From positions 1 through 50,383 of the IMG/VR virus record IMGVR_UViG_3300030101_002870: DNA of 50,383 nt; one strand, written 5' to 3'. The notes under the pieces were generated by a model. The model ran no database searches. It was not told the origin of the DNA and was given only the letters and a program-made list of their open reading frames with translations. Below are positions 1-6,895 of this stretch, one piece after another. Numbering within the stretch: position 1 is the stretch's first letter; every line of letters starts with the position of its first letter. The position numbers were made by a program, and so were the translations under genes. The stretch is from a virus.

Positions 1-38
1 GAATTCTTGCTACAAACGCATCACTTGGGCGTGTCCTA

Positions 39-362
39 TCAATCGGAAATTTGCTCATCTGTTTCTCCTAACTTACTGCGGATGAAAAACATTCCCGACT
101 GTTCAGGAATCCATGGTTTACCATCCTTAAATATAGCTTCAACCTCATTTGACTTGCTTGCATCATACAAACAATCTGAACATAATTTGACATATTTTTT
201 ATCTTCTGGCAAGCCTTCTGCTTCAGCTCGCACCCAATACACATCAGTTGGTAGACTGCGGTGCATCTTAACGCCATACTGAGGTTCCCCTAATTGTTGA
301 CACATACCGCAGTAATCTTCGTTTGGTTCTTCTATATGAAAGGTTAATAAAGGATTAGTCAT
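39..362 (-). CDS. small CxxC/CxxC zinc-ribbon-like protein
   Basis: This is a 107-aa protein of unknown function. Two cysteine pairs (C18/C21 and C61/C64) are spaced as in a four-cysteine zinc-binding fold, so a structural zinc site is likely. The start at 362 is preferred over an upstream ATG at 407 because a strong GGGAGG ribosome site lies 7 nt before it; the upstream ATG has none. The start overlaps the end of the preceding gene by 8 nt, which suggests translational coupling. It is the last gene of the leftward early block seen here. No clear gene is visible between its stop and the left edge of the window. Confidence 0.65.
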   Translation of the reverse strand: MTNPLLTFHIEEPNEDYCGMCQQLGEPQYGVKMHRSLPTDVYWVRAEAEGLPEDKKYVKLCSDCLYDASKSNEVEAIFKDGKPWIPEQSGMFFIRSKLGETDEQISD

Positions 363-537
363 GCTTAACCTCCCCATATTTTTCAGGTGCGGGAATCGTC
401 TGCACAACTGGTTCTAACAGGAATTTAACATGGACATACCCACTCTGCATTGAGCTTATGCTGTATGAACATGGACAAGTATCAAGCCATTTTAAAAATG
501 GTTCAAGATCTTTTGCTCTTACTATAAATGCCATCAC
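355..537 (-). CDS. hypothetical 60-aa phage protein
   Basis: This small protein has no recognised domain. It starts MMAFIVRAK and contains two adjacent cysteines (TCPCS) in the middle. Its start overlaps the stop of the gene before it by 4 nt (ATGA type), and its own end overlaps the next gene by 8 nt. That packing, on the same strand as all its neighbours, is the main evidence that it is real. Confidence 0.5.
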   Translation of the reverse strand: MMAFIVRAKDLEPFLKWLDTCPCSYSISSMQSGYVHVKFLLEPVVQTIPAPEKYGEVKHD

Positions 538-836
538 TTCACTCTCCCTTCACGTTTAGCATCTTTTGTTCGGCGAGTATCTAACAAGTGTACTTGCCTA
601 TTGATTTCAGCTACCCTTCTTTCTAATCTTTTTAAAGCATCGGGGTTACTAAAACAGATTGTAGCTAGAGTGAAGATAACTACCCCTAGCCTACGACTAT
701 CATCAAACTCTTTTACAGAAACGCCAATAGATTCATTCTCTAATTGAAACTCACGTTCAGAGGCGTAAAGTAGCGAGCTAATAATAGCTCGCACTTGTGC
801 AATAGAGTGGGTAGTCTGTAAATGTTTACGCCCCAT
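534..836 (-). CDS. hypothetical 100-aa phage protein
   Basis: No family is recognised. The protein is mixed charged, with a basic C-terminal segment (residues about 75-100, many R and K). It follows the 131-aa gene with one base between stop and start, and overlaps the next gene by 4 nt (ATGA), so it probably belongs to one transcript with both. It may be a small early regulator or takeover protein, but nothing in the sequence shows that. Confidence 0.55.
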   Translation of the reverse strand: MGRKHLQTTHSIAQVRAIISSLLYASEREFQLENESIGVSVKEFDDSRRLGVVIFTLATICFSNPDALKRLERRVAEINRQVHLLDTRRTKDAKREGRVK

Positions 837-837
837 A

Positions 838-1233
838 TCATACCCTCAATGAAGCGTTGTTAATTTCAACGGTTGCATCATTAAGCTCAACACTAGCATC
901 AATATCTACCTCTACACTGCGTATCAGCTCTTTTATATTTGCTTCAAACAAAAGCCATATTGAATCACGCAAAGCCTCATTTTCATGGAAAACAGTTTTA
1001 ATAGCATCAGTAAGCCTTTCGGTTACTCTTTCACTCGGCGGTATTTTCCTAGAAAGATTGTTCTGGTATTTGTGCAGTTTCTCAATTTCATCTGCCAATG
1101 TACGGAGCGTCTGCCCTAAGTTTTCACAATCGGCAGAAATTTTCCCTGCTATATTCGGAACAGGATACTCATTAGTCCTATTAGGATCAGTATAAATATC
1201 AGATAACCCATTTACTTCTTCTTTCTCATTCAT
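838..1233 (-). CDS. hypothetical 131-aa acidic helical protein
   Basis: This is an unrecognised protein rich in E, N and D. Predicted helical stretches near residues 30-60 and 85-110 have a heptad-like spacing of L and I. It ends in alternating V/I/N/A strands. The start is supported by an AGAAAGGAG ribosome site a few bases upstream, a form seen in front of several genes in this half of the window. It is the first gene after a 146-bp spacer that holds a palindrome and a promoter-like region, so it probably opens a transcript running to the left edge. Confidence 0.6.
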   Translation of the reverse strand: MNEKEEVNGLSDIYTDPNRTNEYPVPNIAGKISADCENLGQTLRTLADEIEKLHKYQNNLSRKIPPSERVTERLTDAIKTVFHENEALRDSIWLLFEANIKELIRSVEVDIDASVELNDATVEINNASLRV

Positions 1234-1299
1234 GATATACTCCTTTCTTGAGTAATCGTTTGGTTAGGTTGGTATGATGTGCAACAAGCCGAAAGGACA

Positions 1300-1317
1300 A
1301 GTGTAATGTCGTACACT
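1300..1317. promoter_or_regulatory. inverted repeat AGTGTA-N6-TACACT, candidate operator
   Basis: Two perfect 6-bp arms are separated by 6 bp. They lie in the 146-bp gene-free spacer 1234-1379, between the SleB-like gene and the 131-aa gene, downstream of a TATAAT-like box on the minus strand. The symmetry and position suit a dimeric repressor site in the leader of the downstream transcript. No cognate regulator is identified. Confidence 0.4.
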
Positions 1318-1344
1318 AAAATGACGAGTGCCGCACACCATATA

Positions 1345-1389
1345 ATTATACTACTACAGGATAAAATTAATGATAAGTATCAATTTATC
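1345..1389 (-). promoter_or_regulatory. GATAA-N8-TTATC element with TATAAT box (site E)
   Basis: On the minus strand GATAAATTGATACTTATC (1372-1389) is followed 21 nt later by TATAAT (1345-1350). The 18-bp element matches four others in the window (2524, 10927, 12313 and 17451). It overlaps the last codons of the SleB-like gene. It is likely to drive or control the leftward genes starting at 1233. The distance to the -10-like box is longer here than at the other sites. Confidence 0.4.
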
Positions 1390-1823
1390 TTATTAGGTCT
1401 TAGCCGAGGACGTAACCATTTATCATTATCTTTCGTCTTGTAAAATATATGTTTCCCGATCCGTCGTATTTTGTGCAAATCATTTGCCCAGTATGGATGC
1501 ACCTCATTATTATGATAATGTGTTGCCTCATTACCGATAACTGTAATATGGTGACCCTCTTTTAGCATAAGTTCAGCAAGAGCTTTAGATGTCCGTAAAG
1601 AATTATGTTCTCTTGGTTGGTCTGATTTACCATCGCACCACCAACTAAATTGACAACCATCTTTATTATCTTGCAAGACTACACTGCATACATCGTTAGG
1701 ATAATTAGTAGAGGCTACTCTGTTAAGAGTAACCTCCGCTATTGCTATTTGCCCCTCAATGGGTTCGGATCTTGCCTCAAAATAAATATTTAAGGCAAGA
1801 CACATCAATGCTGTTTCTATCAT
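1380..1823 (-). CDS. SleB-like cell wall hydrolase
   Basis: This 147-aa protein matches the Hydrolase_2/SleB family of peptidoglycan hydrolases. The family signature ALNIYFEARSEP is at residues 9-20, followed by GQIAIAEVTLNRV, with the catalytic Glu in YFEAR. A WWCDGK motif near residue 60 and a THYH motif near residue 100 are also typical. There is no separate signal peptide: the hydrophobic N-terminus is part of the catalytic fold. The start abuts the stop of the preceding gene (TGA-ATG). The phage also encodes a GH108 endolysin at 45512-46027, so this second muralytic enzyme, placed in an early-type block, may act at another stage, for example entry or control of lysis timing. That role is inference. 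Confidence 0.85.
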   Translation of the reverse strand: MIETALMCLALNIYFEARSEPIEGQIAIAEVTLNRVASTNYPNDVCSVVLQDNKDGCQFSWWCDGKSDQPREHNSLRTSKALAELMLKEGHHITVIGNEATHYHNNEVHPYWANDLHKIRRIGKHIFYKTKDNDKWLRPRLRPNKIN

Positions 1824-2177
1824 TCAGTACTCACTTGGTAGTAATAAGACATTGTTAGTAAAGAAGAACTTCCATGAACCGTTCTCGGCATCTGTAAAAT
1901 CGATATTCTTTGTATACAAGACATTACCATTGCCATCGTCTGCAGTTATTTTAGCAGAGCTATCTACTACATCTAGTGTGATAGACATGAACTCTTCTGT
2001 TTCCTGCAAGTCGGCAAGCTCGGTAGCTAGTATATCTAGGAACCAATATGCACCTCCTCCGCAGTGTTCAGCAAAGAACTTTACACCATCAGTGTAAAGA
2101 AAGTTAGAGCTCAGTGGGTGACGAAACCATTGTTCGGTCCCCGTAAACATTTTTAAATCAGCTGATAATGCACTCAT
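1824..2177 (-). CDS. DUF6876-like protein
   Basis: This 117-aa protein resembles the DUF6876 family of phage proteins. It has FTGTEQWFRHPL near residues 11-22, YTDGVKFFAEHC near 28-39, AYWFLDILATEL near 43-54 and the family-type C-terminal end LLLPSEY. The molecular function of the family is not known. Its start overlaps the previous gene by 4 nt (ATGA) and its stop abuts the SleB-like gene, so the three genes 2467-1380 look like one operon under the promoter near 2501-2547. Confidence 0.75.
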   Translation of the reverse strand: MSALSADLKMFTGTEQWFRHPLSSNFLYTDGVKFFAEHCGGGAYWFLDILATELADLQETEEFMSITLDVVDSSAKITADDGNGNVLYTKNIDFTDAENGSWKFFFTNNVLLLPSEY

Positions 2178-2467
2178 GTGTCACTCCCAAACAACTCTTC
2201 GATCGTTTCTGCCGCTTGCATTTTATCTATTTCATTAAATTTGACTTGTGTTGCTTCTAACTCTTTAATGAAGTTTACCCTATCGTCGTAATCAGCTTTA
2301 GCATCGCTAAACTCATTATGAACTTTCACGTTACCCTGTATAGGAGCTCCGTAGTAATCAGTACCATCTTCACGGTACACTATGTAGGCTTGGTTGATAT
2401 CTGCATAATGTAGTATCAAACGAGACCTACCCTCGTTAAATACATATGCGTCTGGTTGTGGTTTCAT
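2174..2467 (-). CDS. hypothetical 97-aa protein
   Basis: No family is recognised. The N-terminal half looks like beta strands (residues 8-50) and the C-terminal half is helical and acidic, ending IEELFGSDT. A ribosome site AGAAAGGA precedes the ATG. It is the first gene after promoter-like site A and is coupled by a 4-nt overlap to the DUF6876 gene. Confidence 0.6.
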   Translation of the reverse strand: MKPQPDAYVFNEGRSRLILHYADINQAYIVYREDGTDYYGAPIQGNVKVHNEFSDAKADYDDRVNFIKELEATQVKFNEIDKMQAAETIEELFGSDT

Positions 2468-2500
2468 AAATATATCCTTTCTACGAAATATCTATACTTT

Positions 2501-2547
2501 ATAATAGCAAAGCAGTTAGTATTGATAACTCTTTTGTTATCTTGTTT
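2501..2547 (-). promoter_or_regulatory. promoter-like site A: GATAAC-N6-GTTATC, TTATCA-16-TATTAT
   Basis: On the minus strand GATAACAAAAGAGTTATC (2524-2541) is a perfect 6-bp inverted repeat with a 6-bp centre, preceded by AAACAA. Its right arm gives TTATCA, a possible -35 box, with a 16-nt spacer to TATTAT at 2501-2506. The gene start is at 2467. Site B near 12290 has the same boxes, the same 16-nt spacer and a similar spacer sequence, so this is a repeated element and not a chance match. Confidence 0.6.
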
Positions 2548-2557
2548 ATTCCTCACA

Positions 2558-2818
2558 TTAGCTAGGGAAATCATTATTTTTCTTCTGTGTCCAATAAGTT
2601 CCTGTCAAATATCCACACGATGAACAGCCAATCTGTCTTGTATGCTCATTGAGTAAGAAAAAGGAATTATCTCCACATAAAGAACAGACAAGAACATCAA
2701 CCTCATAACATTCTACAGTGATGTTTTTCTCCTCAGAATGGGATCTTTTTTCTCTTGTGAATGGGATAACATTACTTTCTCCATGAATGGGGGGACTTTT
2801 CTTTTCTTCCATGTACAT
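2558..2818 (-). CDS. small zinc-ribbon protein
   Basis: This 86-aa protein has CSLCGD followed about 20 residues later by CSSCGY, a four-cysteine zinc ribbon of the kind found in small nucleic-acid-binding proteins. The N-terminal 40 residues are charged and probably disordered. Its first 106 nt overlap, in another frame, the end of the 174-aa gene upstream, which is unusually long for two real genes. A GCGAGG site just before the ATG and the clean zinc motif favour it being genuine. The conserved part of the upstream protein ends before most of the overlap. Confidence 0.55.
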   Translation of the reverse strand: MYMEEKKSPPIHGESNVIPFTREKRSHSEEKNITVECYEVDVLVCSLCGDNSFFLLNEHTRQIGCSSCGYLTGTYWTQKKNNDFPS

Positions 2819-3237
2819 AACCTCGCTTTCTCACCGATGTAATAGTTATGATAAGCAAGTAACGGTGTCGGTGATTTGTACTCATCAGGCATAGCCTGAG
2901 GGTGTTTCGTTACTCCTCTTGCGGTTAATTCTACAGGGGGGCATCGGAGTATGGCAAGGATTCTTTCACAAGCATGGATCTTTTCATACCTGAAAGTATA
3001 CTCTTTACATAGTGCAATACCTAAACGCCAGAGCCATTTGTAGTTTTCTACTGTTTGTCCTGCCCACAATGTGCAAGGATGTTTTTGATGAACAGGTAAA
3101 TATGGTCCCTCAGCATTATGTCGCCAATGAACAGTGCTGAGAATTTGAGTAGATTCTAATGGCATTTTAACGACGTGTTTATCGCAATGGTATTGAGCGC
3201 AAGTTTCGTGGTCATAATCTAGTAAGAATATATTCAC
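2713..3237 (-). CDS. conserved phage protein (CDKHVVKM family)
   Basis: This 174-aa protein belongs to a family I know from many tailed phages, with the signature AQYHCDKHVVKMPLES near residues 14-29, HPCTLWAG near 53-60, NYKWLWRLGIALCKEYTFRY near 65-84 and PQAMPDEYK near 113-121. Members are usually annotated as hypothetical; some are named pyrimidine-dimer glycosylase-like, without proof that I know of. The conserved body ends near residue 150, and the remaining tail overlaps the next gene in another frame. It overlaps the preceding gene by 4 nt. It may be an early nucleic-acid enzyme, but function is not established. Confidence 0.75.
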   Translation of the reverse strand: MNIFLLDYDHETCAQYHCDKHVVKMPLESTQILSTVHWRHNAEGPYLPVHQKHPCTLWAGQTVENYKWLWRLGIALCKEYTFRYEKIHACERILAILRCPPVELTARGVTKHPQAMPDEYKSPTPLLAYHNYYIGEKARLCTWKKRKVPPFMEKVMLSHSQEKKDPILRRKTSL

Positions 3238-3494
3238 TCCTCACCCCAATCTTTGCGGTCTTCCTCTTCGTTATAGCCTTTGTAATATTCTTTTATTTCT
3301 TGGTCAGACATATTGTCTTCGTTTATTTCTTTGGATAAATGTGTTTTTCCTACGAAATAATGTGGGCGTGGTGGACGACCATAATAGGCATCCATATTAC
3401 CTCTATCTCTTGGGCTACCGTGTCTTGGCAATGGGTTGCCATAGTGGTATCTATTTTGCCCTTTTACTCGATATTCACCTTCATTATCTGCCAT
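3234..3494 (-). CDS. hypothetical 86-aa protein, basic N-terminus, acidic C-terminus
   Basis: The N-terminal half is rich in R, G, H and Y (YHYGNPLPRHGSPRDRGN), and the C-terminal 30 residues are strongly acidic (E and D). The protein is probably disordered. No family is recognised. A ribosome site AGAAAGGA precedes its ATG, and a 4-nt ATGA overlap links it to the next gene. Confidence 0.5.
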   Translation of the reverse strand: MADNEGEYRVKGQNRYHYGNPLPRHGSPRDRGNMDAYYGRPPRPHYFVGKTHLSKEINEDNMSDQEIKEYYKGYNEEEDRKDWGEE

Positions 3495-3540
3495 GTAAAA
3501 TCCTTTCTATGATTTTGCCTGTAATTTAGTGTAACAGCTT

Positions 3541-3969
3541 TTAATTCATTTGACTTACTTTATTTGCTCTTTTTACTCGGTCTCGTAATTCGGTCGAGGA
3601 GAATCCATGTCCACGGCTATTGTAGTGCAGTTTTATATTTAAATCTTTATGCAGGTGTTCTCCACTTAAAGGTCTGTTTTTATACTCTTCGCCTACTATA
3701 CGGACGTTTACTCTAAGTATCTGCAATAGCTCGTGCATATCGTGTTCAGTATGATAAGGTAAAACATAATCAACATACTTTATCGCTTCTAACTGTATAA
3801 AGCGTTCATGAATAGATTGCACTGGTTTGTTTTTCCATTCACGCTCTTTACTTGGATCTATGTGTAATCCTACGATTAAATAGTCACACACCTCACTTGC
3901 CTCTTGCAGCATTAAAACATGACCGGCGTGTACTAAATCAAATGTTCCACAAGTAAATCCTACAATCAT
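3541..3969 (-). CDS. cytidylyltransferase (glycerol-3-phosphate type)
   Basis: This 142-aa protein is a small nucleotidyltransferase of the cytidylyltransferase/TagD superfamily, which transfers CMP from CTP to a phosphorylated alcohol or sugar. It has GTFDLVHAGH at residues 8-17 (HxGH active site) and a SSTELRDRV motif near residues 126-134, in the place of the family's C-terminal signature. The substrate cannot be told from sequence. It is the last gene of the tight block that also carries a glycosyltransferase and base-modification genes, so it may supply a CDP-activated donor for DNA or virion decoration; that link is inference. Confidence 0.85.
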   Translation of the reverse strand: MIVGFTCGTFDLVHAGHVLMLQEASEVCDYLIVGLHIDPSKEREWKNKPVQSIHERFIQLEAIKYVDYVLPYHTEHDMHELLQILRVNVRIVGEEYKNRPLSGEHLHKDLNIKLHYNSRGHGFSSTELRDRVKRANKVSQMN

Positions 3970-3981
3970 TACTCGCCTCCT

Positions 3982-4530
3982 TTAAACATCATCACATAAT
4001 GTTTTGATTATTTCAGAAACAGGTTCAAAAATCCATTCATTTCTGTACGTTTTATTTAAATAATCTACCCCTCGTAAAAAAACATCTTCTGCCATACCAT
4101 TACCTTGTTGCATCAAACGATAACAATGCAATACAAGCTCTAACTTATCGGCAATATCACACATCTTTTTATCTTCTTCAGTAATTTTGTGTACAGTATC
4201 ACCCACCCTAATAGATTGTTCATAAGCTCTTTCGGCTTTTACCATCAGTTCATTGATTTTAGGGTAATTCCATTTAGTCGTAGCAGGTACATCCCCCACC
4301 TCAGCTTCTGCTACATCGTGATATAATAAATGCAAGATGCAGTTTTTACTTGCGTCAGGATAAAGGGTTTGCAGAATAACTATCGCCCTCCAAGTATGAG
4401 CAGCTACATTTTGCCCATCTCCTAACTCTGGTCGTGTATGATACCGAACAACGTGTCCACCTTTTAACCGAGCGTGTAGCTTGGCTAAGTTTTCATTTCG
4501 CTGTGGTTGTCTTTTAATCCTCTTGTCCAT
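3982..4530 (-). CDS. HD-domain phosphohydrolase (YfbR-like 5'-deoxynucleotidase)
   Basis: The protein is 182 aa from the start chosen at 4530 (MDKRIKRQ). An upstream ATG at 4617 would push the overlap with the polymerase gene to 133 nt; the chosen start overlaps by 46 nt. The HD metal site is visible: H45 (VAAHTWR), H71-D72 (YHDVAEAEVGDVPA) and D138 (DIADKLEL), as in the YfbR family that removes phosphate from dNMPs. The length is close to that family's (about 200 aa). Following the polymerase and a thymidylate-synthase-like gene, it probably shapes the dNTP pool, perhaps by removing a host nucleotide that must be kept out of the phage DNA. The choice of nucleotide is not visible. Confidence 0.8.
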   Translation of the reverse strand: MDKRIKRQPQRNENLAKLHARLKGGHVVRYHTRPELGDGQNVAAHTWRAIVILQTLYPDASKNCILHLLYHDVAEAEVGDVPATTKWNYPKINELMVKAERAYEQSIRVGDTVHKITEEDKKMCDIADKLELVLHCYRLMQQGNGMAEDVFLRGVDYLNKTYRNEWIFEPVSEIIKTLCDDV

Positions 4531-6401
4531 GGTTTCTCCGTGAATGTTTGTTTTGCTTCCCCCCAATTTGGTCCAAACTCTGCGTCGACTACGGAGGGTA
4601 CTTCTAGTTTGACGCAATCCTGCATTATCTCCGTAATCTTTTTAGCTTGGTCTTCACTTTCTACGGAGACATCTAGTTCATCATGTACTTGAATCATGGG
4701 AAGTATACCTTCATCAGCTAAAGCAACCATCGCAGCTTTAGTTTGATCGGCAGCACTTCCTTGGATAAGTTTATTAAGAGCCTTATAAGTAAACGCTCGT
4801 TTGATTGCAGGACCATGTTCGGCATAAGCTTCTTGGTAAGTCATTGGCTTCCAACTCCCATACTTATTTGGTTCCCATTTATCAAACCTACAACGTCTGC
4901 CTAGAACGGTACGAATCACACCTTTTTGGCTTGCTCTGTTTATAGCATAATCACTTAGCTCTCGTACGAAGGGTACTTTCTCATGATATTGAGCAAACAA
5001 CTCTTTTGCATCTTCAAACTCTAAACCTAAGCTTGCTGCCAATTTTTTAGACCCCATACCGTAGAACAACCCGAGGTTAATATCTTTAGCCTGTTTACGA
5101 GGAACCCCTACAATATCTGCTGCCATTTGGTGGAAGTCTGTTCGTGCATCTGCATTGTATTGTTCTGCAAAGTCAGAAGCCCCTCTGAAGCCCATGAGCT
5201 TGCTGTAATGCACAACTATGCGTGGTTCTTGGCTAGAGTAATCGAACGCCCCCCATAATGTGTCTTGTTCGGGTATAAATAGGCTACGTATCATTGGACC
5301 AATTTCGCCATGCCTAGCAGGGATTTGTTGAAGATTAGGGTTACTATAACTAAATCTACCTGTGACTGTGCCGCCGTCGTCAGAACGCAGAGGGTGTAGC
5401 TCAGCATGGATACGCCCATTTATCTGGTGTTTTAATATTGTATCTACAAAAGTAGTTCTTGCTTTATTAAACTCTCTAGCCTGTACAATCATTTGTGGTA
5501 TTTTGTGGGGATGGTTTGCTAAGAATCCTTTAGTAAAGCTTGGTGCTCCTGTTTTTTCTGTTTTACTATACTCTAAACCTAAAGCATCAAATGCTTTTGA
5601 TACGCTTTCAGCAGCCCATAACTCTACAGCGATACCTGATTGTTTTTTAATTTCGTCAAGTAATTTCTTTTCACGTTGCTCTAAATCAACTTTAATACGC
5701 TCGGCTTTTTCTAAATCTACACAGACGCCACGTTGTCGCATAGGTATAATCGTTTTCAATACTTTTAATTCTAGGTCAAAAATATCACCAATATCTTCTT
5801 TTATAATAAGCCCTTTAAAATGTGTCCACAAACGTAAGGTCAATGCTGCATCTTGTTCTGCGTAAGCTCCTACATAAGCAGCAGGAAGTTTGTACATCTC
5901 ACTTTTAGCATTGATACCAAAGGCCTCGGCTGCTTCTCGTAATTCTTTTTCTGATTTACGCTCTTGCAAGTAATCTCTACCAATAGCGTTTAAGGCATAG
6001 CTAAAACGATTTTCGTCTAATAAAGGGGCAACAACCATTGTGTCTACTATTCTTCCTTGGATATTTACACCTTCAGCAAGCAACCACCCGACATCATAAG
6101 GAGCGTTGTGGAAAATATAATCACGATCCTTTGAACATACCTCTTGCAACCACCTGATTGTTGTTTTGGGGTCAAGATTAGAACCTAAATCATGTCGTAT
6201 AGGAAAGTACCACTGGTCACCTTCTACCGCTACAGCGATACCTATAATATGCCCATCTTTTCTAGCCCACCCTGAACCCATTGTTGTAAGGTTAGGATCT
6301 CTAGTTTCTAAATCTATAGCTACTTCTCTAGCATGGCTAAGATCTGGATAACCATCAGGCATAACCCACTCAGTCGGGGGTTGAAATAAAGGAAACTGCA
6401 T
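4485..6401 (-). CDS. polA: DNA polymerase I, family A, with 3'-5' exonuclease
   Basis: This 638-aa replicative polymerase has an intact proofreading domain: Exo I D30/E32 (AIDLETRD), Exo II N99/D103 (HNAPYDVGW) and Exo III Y180/D184. The polymerase domain has motif A D387 (FDYSSQEPR), motif B R435-K439-Y447 (RKQAKDINLGLFYG) and motif C H573-D574-E575 (QVHDELDV). There is no 5'-nuclease domain, as usual in phages. The residue that corresponds to E. coli Phe762 is Leu443; in marine viral polymerases a Leu here has been linked with slower, more accurate synthesis. The gene overlaps both neighbours and is in the same transcript as the candidate base-modification genes. Confidence 0.96.
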   Translation of the reverse strand: MQFPLFQPPTEWVMPDGYPDLSHAREVAIDLETRDPNLTTMGSGWARKDGHIIGIAVAVEGDQWYFPIRHDLGSNLDPKTTIRWLQEVCSKDRDYIFHNAPYDVGWLLAEGVNIQGRIVDTMVVAPLLDENRFSYALNAIGRDYLQERKSEKELREAAEAFGINAKSEMYKLPAAYVGAYAEQDAALTLRLWTHFKGLIIKEDIGDIFDLELKVLKTIIPMRQRGVCVDLEKAERIKVDLEQREKKLLDEIKKQSGIAVELWAAESVSKAFDALGLEYSKTEKTGAPSFTKGFLANHPHKIPQMIVQAREFNKARTTFVDTILKHQINGRIHAELHPLRSDDGGTVTGRFSYSNPNLQQIPARHGEIGPMIRSLFIPEQDTLWGAFDYSSQEPRIVVHYSKLMGFRGASDFAEQYNADARTDFHQMAADIVGVPRKQAKDINLGLFYGMGSKKLAASLGLEFEDAKELFAQYHEKVPFVRELSDYAINRASQKGVIRTVLGRRCRFDKWEPNKYGSWKPMTYQEAYAEHGPAIKRAFTYKALNKLIQGSAADQTKAAMVALADEGILPMIQVHDELDVSVESEDQAKKITEIMQDCVKLEVPSVVDAEFGPNWGEAKQTFTEKPWTRGLKDNHSEMKT

Positions 6402-6570
6402 TACTTTTCACTTTCATCGGTTGGTTGCATTTATGACATTTAGCCCACTTATTTTTCAAATTGCGAAAAGTAACCTCCTTTGTAGCTCCACACTCACAAA
6501 CGGCGATTAGCACTTCATCTAGTTTTCCATTCGCATCTGTCTTCGAGGAAGAGGTCTGGCTCTTGGTCAT
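6370..6570 (-). CDS. small zinc-ribbon protein
   Basis: This 66-aa protein has CECG and CHKC pairs about 19 residues apart, a typical small zinc ribbon. The start at 6570 (MTKSQTSS) is preferred over 6603 because AAGGA lies 8 nt before it. It overlaps the polymerase gene by 32 nt and the preceding gene by 56 nt. It may be an accessory nucleic-acid-binding factor for replication; nothing more specific can be said. Confidence 0.55.
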   Translation of the reverse strand: MTKSQTSSSKTDANGKLDEVLIAVCECGATKEVTFRNLKNKWAKCHKCNQPMKVKSNAVSFISTPD

Positions 6571-6895
6571 TCGTTGTTTCCTTCCGAATAATTTCTGCTT
6601 CAACTAACATAAGATACCTGCGTAAATCTTGTATATCATCCAAGATACCTTCAGCTCTAGTGTCTTTTTCAGCAGCAAGAAAGATGTCATAGTTGCTTTC
6701 ATTTACTTGCTTTTCAAGCCTGTCCCACTTTCGGGCAAGCATCATAAACGCACCTACGCCACCTCTTTGTTTCCAACTGTTTCCGTAACTCTGCTCTGCC
6801 TTATGTAGTTTTGTAACATCTACTTGTGCTACTTTTTCTACGAGTGTAATCATTTCACTGTAATTATACTCGACTTTATCTGACTGAACACTCAT
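6515..6895 (-). CDS. small protein resembling nucleotide-modification-associated domain (Nmad1-type)
   Basis: This protein is about 126 aa. The region AEQSYGNSWKQRGGVGAFMM (residues about 34-53), then ARKWDRLE and a later DDIQDLRRYLMLVEAEI helix, resembles the all-helical Nmad1/DUF1599 fold found beside nucleotide-modification genes. I recognise the pattern but am not certain of the family. The start at 6895 overlaps the stop of the thymidylate-synthase-like gene by one base (TAATG), so the two are translated together. That fits a helper role in the same nucleotide pathway. Confidence 0.55.
   Translation of the reverse strand: MSVQSDKVEYNYSEMITLVEKVAQVDVTKLHKAEQSYGNSWKQRGGVGAFMMLARKWDRLEKQVNESNYDIFLAAEKDTRAEGILDDIQDLRRYLMLVEAEIIRKETTNDQEPDLFLEDRCEWKTR

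Noticed and set aside
1-38. possible gene start at the left edge
   Set aside because: The only ATG after the last stop gives a three-codon frame; nothing can be supported in these bases.
857-1195. 112-codon open frame on the plus strand
   Set aside because: It lies wholly inside the minus-strand 131-aa gene, has no ribosome site, and is serine/leucine-rich in the way of reverse-frame shadows.
1350-1380. shared CTACTACAGG and AATTAATG words at about 1351 and 17470
   Set aside because: Both words occur on the plus strand, but the genes served differ in direction. With only short matches this may be chance; the GATAA element is the stronger shared signal.
5362-5865. 167-codon plus-strand frame
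   Set aside because: It is antisense to the conserved DNA polymerase gene and shows no motif.
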